Below, piece by piece: positions 42,383 through 50,513 of a stretch of 64,000 nt of DNA (position 1 is the stretch's first letter; the number at the start of each line of letters is the position of its first letter). The notes beneath the pieces were generated by a model. The model made no database searches. It was given only the letters and a program-made list of their open reading frames with translations, and was not told the DNA's origin. Source of the DNA: Dyadobacter koreensis (GTDB lineage: Bacteria; Bacteroidota; Bacteroidia; Cytophagales; Spirosomataceae); contig NZ_FNXY01000006.1 in the NCBI RefSeq assembly GCF_900108855.1, positions 248,001 through 312,000 on the forward strand, given 5' to 3'. The position numbers and the translations under genes are program-made.

Positions 42383-45300
42383 TCATTGCTTAACAAACCG
42401 GCTGCTATGATTAACTCCGTCCTTTGTTTTAATTTTAATCAAGTAAATTCCGGTGGCCAGATTTCCAACCGGGATGGTCAATACGGAAGTCTCCGGCAAT
42501 TTTTGACGTCTTCTAATTAACCTTCCGTTTATATCGGTAATTTCATACTCTCCGGATTCAACCGATTGATCGAGCGAAATATTCAACAGATCGGCCACAG
42601 GATTTGGCCACATTTTATTAATCTGAAAGTTTCCCATATCCACAGAAACAATGCGGGAATATGTTGTGGTCCGGTCAAAATCAACTTGTTTTAAACGATA
42701 GTAATTGAGTGTTGGAAATGGTTGTTCGTCAGCTGTTCTATATTCCTGGAGAACTTTTGTCGTGGCAGCACCCTTAACGGTTGCTAACAAAGTCCAGTTT
42801 CTTGTATCGGCTGATTTTTCAACTTCAAAGTAGTCGTTATTAACCTCAGATGTCGTTTCCCAAGTCACAATTACTTTATTGTCTGCTCGTTTTGCTTCAA
42901 AAGAGCGCAGAGTAACAGGAAGAGGCCCGTCGGCGAAAATAGCCTTGAATTCCATAGCACTGGTTGTGGAAGTCAATAGAATTTCCGGAGTAGTTGCGTA
43001 ACTGATTCCTGATTTTTCCCATCTTTCAAAATGGCTTCCTGTTTTCGAAACAGCTGTCAGTTTTATTGCATTATTTTGGAAATAATTGCCTGTCCATGGA
43101 TAAGGCGAAGAGGCGATGCCGTCTGTAGTTGGCAAAATATCCATCGTGTTGACTTTTGCATATCCGCGATTGAAGTCACTGACATTGATCGTAAGTGCAA
43201 AGTTATTATACGAAGAGCCCAAGCTTGCTCTGATGTGATTTTGAAGGTTAGAACCTCTGTCGTTTAGAAACGAGGCGATTTCACTAATGCTTTGTTCCCA
43301 GAAAGCCTTGTTAACGGGTGACTTCCATCTGGCCAGATGCTCGGCAATCAATGGTTCATAGATTGCTTTTGTTGCAGTCAGCAACGGAATGGAACGAGAC
43401 GGAAGAAAGGTAGAATTCAAAAGATCAGCGACCCGGTTAATGAAGTAGGTCTTGTAGTCTGGGTTATCCAAAAGTTTGTTAAGGATCGCTGAGGGGGCTC
43501 CTCCATTCCGTGCATTTGGAATCGAGTTTACGCTGGCTCCAATATTTAAGCCTAGGGCGATATCAGTATCATAAAGCATCCATCTCCATCGTCCATCCAG
43601 ACCGTAAGCTACGTTTCCCGCGGGGTTGTAAGCTACCTTGTTTCGCCAAAGTCTTGTGTTTTTATGTGGCCAGTCTGTATTGGCACTAAAAATTTCGACA
43701 ATCTGATAATCTGTGAAGTTTTCCAGATCGATCATTGTTTTTATAGCGGCATAATTTGTAGAATTCGCAAGGGAGTTGTTGTTAACGAAAGCCATTAATT
43801 CGTTGTACTTGACAGCATCGCCTTCTTCTACTTCTATGCCCTCGACGTCAATTAAATCCACATTGTCCCGGTTTACCCCGTATTTTTTTTCGAGATAATA
43901 TTTGTCATAACGTTCTGTTATATTCTGAATTCCCCAATATTCTGAATTCAGAAAGACAACAGCAGGTCTGGATAATTGAGTATCAAACGAGAGATTTCCG
44001 ACCAGTTTCTGAAAATAAGAATCACGGAATAGGGTAGAGTTGTTATCATTTCCCGAATTTCTTAACAATAATCTTTTTGGAAAGCGGGTGGGGGCTTCAG
44101 GAAAAACTGCGAAATTAAATTCTGTGTTGCTGTAAAGCCGGAGCGTTTTTTGCGGGACGGAACGTGAGCAGCCACCGTGTATGCGAAACCCAAATTCCTG
44201 GGATAAAATCAGGTTGTTGTTATTAAAAAATTCGATTGTTCCAGGTCTTTCCCATACGTCTCCGCTGTTGGTGAAATTTCCAACTGTGCAGAAGCCTGCC
44301 GGAAGTCCTGGATTATCTCTCCGGAACTGATCAAAAGTTATCCCTGGTGTATAAATTCCCGTATTATAGTCGAAAAACGAAGTTTCAGGAGCTGTAACCG
44401 CCACGACTGGAACTGCGTATCTGGTAGCTCCTGAGGGGTTGATAAAGAAAGTTCTGGTAACGGTTTCGCTTGGTGTAAAACCTTCTTTAAAAGCTTTTGC
44501 ACGAATGACAGTCCCTTTGTAAATCTTTTCGGTAGGCAGATAATCAGGATTGTAGGTTATTGACGAAGTTTTACGAGAAATTTTGTTGCTGGCAGATGTC
44601 CGGTCGTCAATTCGTATTGGACTTTCGTAAAGATTTGTTTTATAGGTTTCGAGAGACCAGCCTTCCCCAACGCCGCCGACATCCGGATGAGTACCATTGT
44701 CGTTATATCTATTTTTATACTTGAAATCCCGCGTATTGGCGTCATCCTGAGGTTCTGAACCGTCAAGCGTATATCGAATTCGTACCCCCGGTTCCGTATT
44801 GGTTATCACAAGGTCAAATGCAGCATTTTTAAAACCGGCAGTCTGCGAGAAGATTGGAACTGATAGTTTTGGAAGAACGACAGGTGCATTATTGTTAGAT
44901 GTTGCATGAGATGGCGTGGAAAAAAAGGCAAATGTGGCTGATCCATCGGGTTTTCTACCATAAGAAACATCGTCTGTTTGAGCGCCAAAGGTAATCACAT
45001 CGATTTGCTGTTGTTGAGGAGATGACAGCCTTAGAGTTTCACCGGACGCGGAAAGACCAAAATTTGTATGCATTATTCCTCTTTCTATTTTGTTGCTTGC
45101 CCAGAAGATAATGTAGCCTTTTGCAGGAATTTTCGGGGACGTCGCACCAGTTGGAATTTGAAATAATGTCGGTTCGAGAGGTTTGTCCGAAAGATAATAT
45201 CCACCGAGATCAATCTGATAGTTATTTGGATTGTAGATTTCAATCCAGTCCTCTTTCGAACCTGTATTGTCGGTAGCTCCGTTTTTATTTGATGCTAAAA

Positions 45301-45394
45301 CTTCGTTGATGAAAAGGACCTCCTGCGCCTTTACGAGATTGGGAAATACTGATAGGAGAAAGAATGAAACTGCGAGAGCTAGAAATTTACCCAT
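42383..45394 (-). CDS. Secreted CotH-family protein with lamin-tail domain and T9SS signal (copy 2)
   Basis: About 1,003 residues from the ATG at 45394, where the signal peptide starts (FLALAVSFFLLSVFPNLVKA). It shares the architecture of its neighbour: lamin-tail domain (LFINEVLASNKNGATDNTGS), chitobiase-like segment (IRYTLDGSEPQDDA), CotH domain (FRIHGGCSRSVPQKTLRLYS, LLLRNSGNDN, EYWGIQNITERYDKYYLEKK, WRWMLYDTDIALG), and a T9SS type A tail (INKMWPNPVADLLNIS...NLATGIYLIKIK). The two differ in many positions across the whole length, so the duplication is old. The 2-gene tandem is on one strand with its own promoter elements, so the copies are separately transcribed. The kinase activity and substrate are unknown. 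Confidence 0.88.
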   Translation of the reverse strand: MGKFLALAVSFFLLSVFPNLVKAQEVLFINEVLASNKNGATDNTGSKEDWIEIYNPNNYQIDLGGYYLSDKPLEPTLFQIPTGATSPKIPAKGYIIFWASNKIERGIMHTNFGLSASGETLRLSSPQQQQIDVITFGAQTDDVSYGRKPDGSATFAFFSTPSHATSNNNAPVVLPKLSVPIFSQTAGFKNAAFDLVITNTEPGVRIRYTLDGSEPQDDANTRDFKYKNRYNDNGTHPDVGGVGEGWSLETYKTNLYESPIRIDDRTSASNKISRKTSSITYNPDYLPTEKIYKGTVIRAKAFKEGFTPSETVTRTFFINPSGATRYAVPVVAVTAPETSFFDYNTGIYTPGITFDQFRRDNPGLPAGFCTVGNFTNSGDVWERPGTIEFFNNNNLILSQEFGFRIHGGCSRSVPQKTLRLYSNTEFNFAVFPEAPTRFPKRLLLRNSGNDNNSTLFRDSYFQKLVGNLSFDTQLSRPAVVFLNSEYWGIQNITERYDKYYLEKKYGVNRDNVDLIDVEGIEVEEGDAVKYNELMAFVNNNSLANSTNYAAIKTMIDLENFTDYQIVEIFSANTDWPHKNTRLWRNKVAYNPAGNVAYGLDGRWRWMLYDTDIALGLNIGASVNSIPNARNGGAPSAILNKLLDNPDYKTYFINRVADLLNSTFLPSRSIPLLTATKAIYEPLIAEHLARWKSPVNKAFWEQSISEIASFLNDRGSNLQNHIRASLGSSYNNFALTINVSDFNRGYAKVNTMDILPTTDGIASSPYPWTGNYFQNNAIKLTAVSKTGSHFERWEKSGISYATTPEILLTSTTSAMEFKAIFADGPLPVTLRSFEAKRADNKVIVTWETTSEVNNDYFEVEKSADTRNWTLLATVKGAATTKVLQEYRTADEQPFPTLNYYRLKQVDFDRTTTYSRIVSVDMGNFQINKMWPNPVADLLNISLDQSVESGEYEITDINGRLIRRRQKLPETSVLTIPVGNLATGIYLIKIKTKDGVNHSSRFVKQ

Positions 45395-45429
45395 AGTACA
45401 ATTGCTGGTTTTTATAGAAAATATTCTAT

Positions 45430-45437
45430 CAAAACTA
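45430..45437 (-). promoter_or_regulatory. Putative -7 element of CotH copy 2
   Basis: On the minus strand TAGTTTTG matches TAnnTTTG exactly, 36 bases before the ATG at 45394. The spacing is almost the same as in copy 1, so the promoter arrangement seems to have been kept after the duplication. Confidence 0.5.
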
Positions 45438-45546
45438 ATTAACAATTTGATAATACAGGTATATTGCCAGCCCTTTTTATTTCGCGGCAAATAACAGGTT
45501 CTAACGCCAGCTTTGTAGACTAACGGTAGTCCTTTATTTTAAAAAT

Positions 45547-48096
45547 TTAAAGCATTCTTCCCATAAAAGGATCGCTCTGACTTTCCTTTCCTGTCTCTAC
45601 ATGACCGGCAAATCTTTTTTCTGTAAGAGTATTTCCCGAAATTTTTACGCTGAAATCATACCAGCTAAAACTTTTTTCCAGATTAATAGTAATTAGAGCG
45701 GAAGAAGATTTTTGCTGCGCGCTTTCCAAAACTTTCGTTTGTTTCGCCGTTTTATAAGCGTTGTCTACAATCTCAAGGATAGCCTTTTTATCCGGATCAA
45801 GGTTTTTTACATGCAATTCAATGTTTCCTGTCGGATTTTTATTCTTATCCAATTGATACTCGCATGTAATATCAACCATCGGATCGCTTGCATTTCCAAT
45901 GAATTCTCGGAAAAAACCATTAGGACCGTAAGCCCTTAGATGATATTTCTGGTTTCCAAAATTTTCAATCTTATAAGAGTCCCTTAACGAATCCCCGCTT
46001 TTTACGGCATAATTCCAAACCTTCACTTTTTCGCTGAGATACTCACCAGGTGCATACACTGCGAAAGGTGCGCCTTCGGATTTGTTGCCAAAAATTTCAC
46101 TACCGGCTTTTAGAAATAATTCTATCTGTTTTTTATCCTTACTTAATCTTACATCGGCATAAAGTTGATAAGGAAGCGAGCATGCAGGACGTGTTCCTTT
46201 TTCCTGTTGCGGCATATAAGGGGAGCTGGAAGGATCCTGATTTATTTTCGAAACTTCTTGCTCTGTTAAAGATTTGTAGCCATTCGGCAATGCCTTGAAT
46301 TTTGCTTTATGAATTCCTTCAACAAATTCGTCACGTTCGACGAACTTTGGTAGTGCTACTTTTTCGCCGTTATAGGGTTTAAACGTTGAAGTCAGATCTC
46401 CGCAAATAGTCCTGCGCCAGGCACTAATGTTCGTTTCTTTGATTTGTTTGCCCGACTTATGGCTAACGAACTTTTCCAGAAATTGAATAATAGAAGTATG
46501 ATCAAAAACTTCTGAACAGACATTTCCGCCACGATTCCATGGAGAAGCTATAACAAGAGGGACGCGAAAGCCTAAACCGATCGGACTTTCACGTGACTCA
46601 TTTTTCGCTTTTTTCGTCATGTCCTGTTCCAAGGTCACAAACTCTGCTTTGATATCAATCCCTTCAGAAGTTAGCCCCGTATCCGCTTTATACGGATTCG
46701 GAACCACATAGGGAGGAACATGATCAAAATATCCGTCATTTTCATCGTAACATAAAATGAAGACGGTCTTTTTCCAAACCTCGGGATTTTTGGTTAAAAT
46801 ATCCATAACTTCCGACACATACCAGGCGCCATACCAGGGTGAAGTCGGATGATCTGAAAAGTTCTCAGGCGCAACCAGCCACGATACTGTTGGCAATTTT
46901 CCTGTTTTAACATCCTCTCTGAACTGATGCAAAACATCGCCTTTGGGAAGTTTGGCTTCCCGATCTGTTTCACCGTCTTTGTAGTTAAAGGTTGTTACTT
47001 CGTGGTAATCAGCGTCATTGATATTGGTCGTAAAAGCTTTTTGATGCAGATTTTTTTCACGTTGCGATAGTTTCGCGTAGTTTTCAGGGCTCCATTCTGA
47101 TAGCTCCTTTTTTACAATTTCATATAAAGCAGTTTTCTCCTTTAAAGATTTTTGCGCAGATTCTACTTCCTCACCTGTTGCGGGAAGAGATTTTATTTTT
47201 GCTTCGAGATCAGTAATATCCTTGGGTAACTGCTGCGCCTGCGTTTTCAAATGCTTTTGAAAACCAGTCGAATATCTGACATGATATTGCGAAAACCACT
47301 CGATAGGGTTATCTGTAAAGTTGGCAAGCCAGGATTCTTCCTCACCCTTGAATCCCATTGGAAGGCTTAATTCGTTTTGATAAATCCGCCAGGAAACGCC
47401 GTTATCTTCCAGCCTTTCAGGAAAAGTAGTCCATTTGGCGGGTTTGTCATAATCGACATTTTCGTTACGAACATTGGCATATGATTCAGGATCTGCTTTC
47501 TCTCGAAGTGTACCAGTCCATAAGTAGAGGCGATTTGGCGTAGTTCCGGTTAGGGAAGAACAAAAGTTTTGATCGCAGACTGTAAAAGCGTCGGCAAGGG
47601 CATAGTAAAATGGGATATCCTCGCGATTATAAAAACCTTGCGTCAAGGGCATTTTTCTGTAATCCTTATGGCCGGCTTGCTTCGCAATCAGCCATTTATC
47701 ATACTTTCCATCATTCCGGGCGTCCACCTGATTTGGCCAGGAATGGGGGAGCGAACCCATCCAGGTTGCGTTGGAATCTTTCATATTCAACCGGAAAGGT
47801 GTATAAGTCTCTCCGGCTGCATTTGTTTGCATCCAAACCAGATTTTTATTTGGTAACGTGATGGCTCTCGGGTCGTTAAATCCTCTCACGCCACGCAGGG
47901 ATCCATAACAATGGTCAAAAGAGCGGTTTTCCTGCATAAGAATAACCACATGTTCTGCATCCAGATAGGTGCTTCCGGGTTGCGGATCAATCGCCAGTGC
48001 CCTTTGTATTGAAGGAGGGAGTACGCTGAAAAGGCCAGCACCGCCGGAAAGCATAGCGGCCTTCTTTAAAAATTCTCTTCTTGAATCCATGGTCAT
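45547..48096 (-). CDS. Phosphocholine-specific phospholipase C (Tat-exported)
   Basis: About 849 residues from 48096. The start MTMDSRREFLKKAAMLSGGA is a clear twin-arginine signal; a longer frame opens at 48165, but TACTTTAG at 48141-48148 (one mismatch to TAnnTTTG) argues for the short start. The phosphoesterase domain has HVVILMQENRSFDHCYGSLR near its start, SSLTGTTPNRLYLWTGTL, FILCYDENDGYFDHVPPYVV and RVPLVIASPWNRGGNV. Two C-terminal DUF756-like beta domains follow (about 660-750 and 760-850). Family members (PlcN/PlcH type, TIGR03396) cleave phosphatidylcholine or sphingomyelin to phosphocholine. A charged helical insertion (QQLPKDITDLEAKIKSLPAT and on) interrupts the catalytic domain. 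Confidence 0.9.
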   Translation of the reverse strand: MTMDSRREFLKKAAMLSGGAGLFSVLPPSIQRALAIDPQPGSTYLDAEHVVILMQENRSFDHCYGSLRGVRGFNDPRAITLPNKNLVWMQTNAAGETYTPFRLNMKDSNATWMGSLPHSWPNQVDARNDGKYDKWLIAKQAGHKDYRKMPLTQGFYNREDIPFYYALADAFTVCDQNFCSSLTGTTPNRLYLWTGTLREKADPESYANVRNENVDYDKPAKWTTFPERLEDNGVSWRIYQNELSLPMGFKGEEESWLANFTDNPIEWFSQYHVRYSTGFQKHLKTQAQQLPKDITDLEAKIKSLPATGEEVESAQKSLKEKTALYEIVKKELSEWSPENYAKLSQREKNLHQKAFTTNINDADYHEVTTFNYKDGETDREAKLPKGDVLHQFREDVKTGKLPTVSWLVAPENFSDHPTSPWYGAWYVSEVMDILTKNPEVWKKTVFILCYDENDGYFDHVPPYVVPNPYKADTGLTSEGIDIKAEFVTLEQDMTKKAKNESRESPIGLGFRVPLVIASPWNRGGNVCSEVFDHTSIIQFLEKFVSHKSGKQIKETNISAWRRTICGDLTSTFKPYNGEKVALPKFVERDEFVEGIHKAKFKALPNGYKSLTEQEVSKINQDPSSSPYMPQQEKGTRPACSLPYQLYADVRLSKDKKQIELFLKAGSEIFGNKSEGAPFAVYAPGEYLSEKVKVWNYAVKSGDSLRDSYKIENFGNQKYHLRAYGPNGFFREFIGNASDPMVDITCEYQLDKNKNPTGNIELHVKNLDPDKKAILEIVDNAYKTAKQTKVLESAQQKSSSALITINLEKSFSWYDFSVKISGNTLTEKRFAGHVETGKESQSDPFMGRML

Positions 48097-48225
48097 ATTA
48101 ATGGGTTTGGGAATTCTTCCAGTATTACCTGAAATTTTTGCTAAAGTACCATCGTTTGAGAACACTACGCTGTTAAATAATGGTTATCTTTCATATAGCG
48201 AATGAATGGGATTTCTGGCAAAATA

Positions 48226-48266
48226 AAAAGCAGTAAGCCGGAAACTGTTCCCGACTTACTGCTTTT
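48226..48266 (-). terminator. Intrinsic terminator of the DUF937-like gene
   Basis: AAAAGCAGTAAG and CTTACTGCTTTT pair around a loop that itself can close as CCGG...CCC(G). It lies about 20 bases past the stop at 48285 on the minus strand. Confidence 0.75.
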
Positions 48267-48284
48267 AATTACTTTATGTAAAGT

Positions 48285-48902
48285 TTATTTGCCGAATAAG
48301 CCTCCGAGCAAACCTCCGAGATCAAGTCCTTCCTTTTTAGGTTCTGGCTGGGAATTCGTGTTGCTGTTGCTGCCAAAAAAACTTCCGCCTATATTCATAA
48401 TATCGTTCATATCCAGCTTTCCGTCAGCCATAGCGTATCCTATCTGATTAAAATCAAAACCGGAATTGGCTGCCGAACCTGTATTGGAAGTTGCACCTCC
48501 GCCGAGCAAGCCGCCGAGCATGCTGTTAAAGTCGATGCTGCTGTCACCGGGATTGCTGACTTTACTGATCAGTCCGCCTATAACACCAGGAAGGACAGAA
48601 GCGACCAGCCCGCCTGCTGCACCGTTACTTAAGCCAAATTTCTGAGTAATTGCTGAAATGGCGTTACTGGCAATAGAAGCCACGATTGGGTTGTTCATTA
48701 AACCGCCTCCGGTTTCTTTACTCGAAAGCAATCCCATGATACCTTGTACATTTCCTGCTTGCGCCTGTTGCTGCAATCCGCCGGTTATAGATCCCAGCAA
48801 AGTTTGCATCACTTCTGTATTTTGACTGTTTGGAATTTCCGGGTTTTGGACGATGGCCTGTTGAGAGTTATCTTGAATTAGGCCCATAAGTTGGTCGAGC
48901 AT
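48285..48902 (-). CDS. DUF937-like glycine-rich protein
   Basis: A 205-residue protein rich in Gly, Ser, Asn and Gln. It begins MLDQLMGLIQDNSQQAIVQN and contains the helical segment NPIVASIASNAISAITQKFG, then NGAAGGLVASVLPGVIGGLI. These match the general look of DUF937 proteins of unknown function. The tail KKEGLDLGGLLGGLFGK is a hydrophobic Gly-rich motif and SMLGGLLGGG is a related repeat. There is no signal peptide. The gene is transcribed alone between rplT and the phospholipase gene. Role unknown. Confidence 0.65.
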   Translation of the reverse strand: MLDQLMGLIQDNSQQAIVQNPEIPNSQNTEVMQTLLGSITGGLQQQAQAGNVQGIMGLLSSKETGGGLMNNPIVASIASNAISAITQKFGLSNGAAGGLVASVLPGVIGGLISKVSNPGDSSIDFNSMLGGLLGGGATSNTGSAANSGFDFNQIGYAMADGKLDMNDIMNIGGSFFGSNSNTNSQPEPKKEGLDLGGLLGGLFGK

Positions 48903-48976
48903 GATCGGTATGTTTAGTTGTATATACCTAAGACTAATATTTAGCTAAAAGTAACGATACCCTTAAACATAAAAAA

Positions 48977-48994
48977 ACCCGCCGAAGCGGGTTG
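48977..48994 (-). terminator. Intrinsic terminator of the ribosomal operon
   Basis: AACCCGC and GCGGGTT pair around a CGAA tetraloop, followed on the minus strand by seven Ts. It lies six bases past the rplT stop and ends the infC-rpmI-rplT transcript. Confidence 0.9.
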
Positions 48995-48999
48995 CTGTT

Positions 49000-49344
49000 T
49001 TATTTAACCTGATCAACGATTGCTTTAAATGCATCCGGGTGATTCATTGCCAAGTCGGCAAGTACTTTACGGTTCAACTCAATGCCTTTTGCATTGATCT
49101 TACCCATAAGAGCAGAATATGATAATCCGTGCTGACGTGCACCAGCGTTAATACGTTGGATCCACAAAGCGCGGAAGTTACGTTTCTTTTGTTTACGTCC
49201 TTTGTACGCATATGCAAGTCCACGCTCAACGGCGTTTTTCGCTACGGTCCAAACATTTTTGCGGCGGCCGAAATAGCCTTTCGCTAATTTTAACACTTTT
49301 TTACGTCTTGCGCGTGACGCAACATGATTTACCGAACGTGGCAT
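49000..49344 (-). CDS. rplT: 50S ribosomal protein L20
   Basis: A 114-residue L20. Typical segments are the basic N terminus MPRSVNHVASRARRKKVLKL, then AKGYFGRRKNVWTVAKNAVE, RDRWIxRIN-type region seen here as RALWIQRINAGARQHGLSYS and LAMNHPDAFKAIVDQVK at the C terminus. It binds 23S rRNA early in 50S assembly and in other bacteria also represses its own operon by binding the leader mRNA. It is the third gene of the infC-rpmI-rplT set. Confidence 0.97.
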   Translation of the reverse strand: MPRSVNHVASRARRKKVLKLAKGYFGRRKNVWTVAKNAVERGLAYAYKGRKQKKRNFRALWIQRINAGARQHGLSYSALMGKINAKGIELNRKVLADLAMNHPDAFKAIVDQVK

Positions 49345-49451
49345 AATATTAACTGTTTTTGATTGACGGCGCCCGTCGTGGGACTTAAAGGCCGGCTATC
49401 GGGTTGAACAAAAAACCGAAATGGTATTTGGTAATTTTTTGGCTTTCGGAA

Positions 49452-49646
49452 TTACTTCCCAAGCATTGCCAACACTTGTTTGTGATTAGACACATCAATA
49501 AGACCAGTTTTAACCAATCCACGCTTACGCTTGTTTGATTTTTTAGTCAGGATGTGGCTGTGAAACGCATGTTTGCGTTTGATTTTACCAGTACCAGTAA
49601 GCGAAAAACGCTTTTTAGCACCAGAATTTGTTTTCATTTTACCCAT
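49452..49646 (-). CDS. rpmI: 50S ribosomal protein L35
   Basis: A 64-residue L35: MGKMKTNSGAKKRFSLTGTG, KIKRKHAFHSHILTKKSNKR and VSNHKQVLAMLGK near the end. Length and basic character are normal for the family. It is preceded by a 208-base leader with hairpins (listed below) and followed by rplT after 107 bases. Confidence 0.97.
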   Translation of the reverse strand: MGKMKTNSGAKKRFSLTGTGKIKRKHAFHSHILTKKSNKRKRGLVKTGLIDVSNHKQVLAMLGK

Positions 49647-49715
49647 GGTACAAAAAAATAATAATTGAAAAAATATAAAACAGCGCGCGAAATTACTAAA
49701 ATTTCGTTTAAAACA

Positions 49716-49753
49716 AAAATCGTGTTAAAGACAAACGTCAATAACACGATTTT
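49716..49753 (-). promoter_or_regulatory. Terminator-like hairpin in the rpmI leader (candidate attenuator)
   Basis: On the minus strand AAAATCGTGTT and AACACGATTTT form an 11-bp stem. The 16-base interior contains a second small stem, GAC/GTC. The stem is followed by TTTTTGTTTT. It stands between infC and rpmI, about 70 bases before the rpmI start, so it could lower or control read-through into rpmI-rplT. Confidence 0.6.
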
Positions 49754-49814
49754 ACAGTCCATTGTAAATAAAAATATATCTATCAAATCCAGCCACGACT
49801 TATTCTGACATGTT

Positions 49815-49850
49815 AGCTAATTTACTGATTAGCCAAAAGCCAACGGCTAA
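49815..49850 (-). promoter_or_regulatory. Pair of mutually exclusive hairpins after infC
   Basis: Just past the infC stop the RNA carries TTAGCC...GGCTAA (49850-49845 with 49834-49829) and, using the same middle segment, GCTAAT...ATTAGC (49833-49828 with 49821-49816). The two stems share bases and cannot form together. This is the shape of a two-state leader and lies where L20 leaders occur in other bacteria. Confidence 0.4.
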
Positions 49851-49854
49851 ATAT

Positions 49855-50406
49855 TTATTTTTTCGGAGGAAGCGGAGCCAGAATAATCGTCATTCTTTTT
49901 CCTTCCAGTTTAGGCTCCATTTCAAGCTTGCCATATTCGGAAAGAGCCTCTGAAAATTTATTCAGCAAATTAACTCCTCTTTCCTTAAAAACAATCGTAC
50001 GACCAACAAAGTGAACGTATGCTTTAACTTTTGAACCTTCTTTTAGAAAATTGATAGCATGTTTAAGCTTAAAGTCAAAATCGTGATCATCAGTGTTAGG
50101 GCCGAAACGGATCTCCTTGATGACAACTTTCTGCGCTTTTGCTTTTATTTCTTTCTGTTTCTTTTTCTGCTCGTACTTGAATTTTGAGTAGTCAACTACT
50201 TTACACACAGGCGGTACTGCCGTCGGTGCGATTTCAACAAGGTCAAGATTCTGTGTTTTTGCGATTGCTCTCGCGGTATTGATATCTACAACGCCAGCTT
50301 CGATATTTTCGCCTACAAGACGAACTTCCTTAGCTGTGATACGTTCATTGATTTTATAAGGTTCTTCGACAACTCTGAAACGTCCACTTGGGGGTCTTAA
50401 TGCCAT
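49855..50406 (-). CDS. infC: Translation initiation factor IF-3
   Basis: A 183-residue IF-3. The N-terminal domain reads YKINERITAKEVRLVGENIE and the linker and C-terminal domain carry VCKVVDYSKFKYEQKKKQKE, VKEIRFxPxTDDHD seen as IRFGPNTDDHDFDFKLKHA and KEGSKVKAYVHFVGRTIVFK. It binds 30S and controls start codon selection and subunit splitting. Unlike E. coli infC, which starts with AUU, the frame starts with a normal ATG at 50406. Its own -7 element lies about 65 bases upstream, so it has a promoter separate from thrS. Confidence 0.96.
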   Translation of the reverse strand: MALRPPSGRFRVVEEPYKINERITAKEVRLVGENIEAGVVDINTARAIAKTQNLDLVEIAPTAVPPVCKVVDYSKFKYEQKKKQKEIKAKAQKVVIKEIRFGPNTDDHDFDFKLKHAINFLKEGSKVKAYVHFVGRTIVFKERGVNLLNKFSEALSEYGKLEMEPKLEGKRMTIILAPLPPKK

Positions 50407-50468
50407 ATTACTTGGTTTGGTGATTTTTGTTTTTTTAGTTGGAAATCAGAAATTTAACAATGCTGACA

Positions 50469-50476
50469 CAAAAATA
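50469..50476 (-). promoter_or_regulatory. Putative -7 element of infC
   Basis: On the minus strand TATTTTTG matches TAnnTTTG exactly, with a TTTTTG further upstream at 23 bases. Transcription would start near 50463 and leave a leader of about 55 bases before infC. Confidence 0.5.
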
Positions 50477-50513
50477 GTGCGTTATTGTGGGAATAATAAC
50501 AAAAATTGCAAAA

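Noticed and set aside
45547..48096. Phospholipase C as part of the phosphonate pathway
   Set aside because: It is nearly 30 kb away with its own transcript and belongs to the phosphocholine family; there is no link in the sequence.
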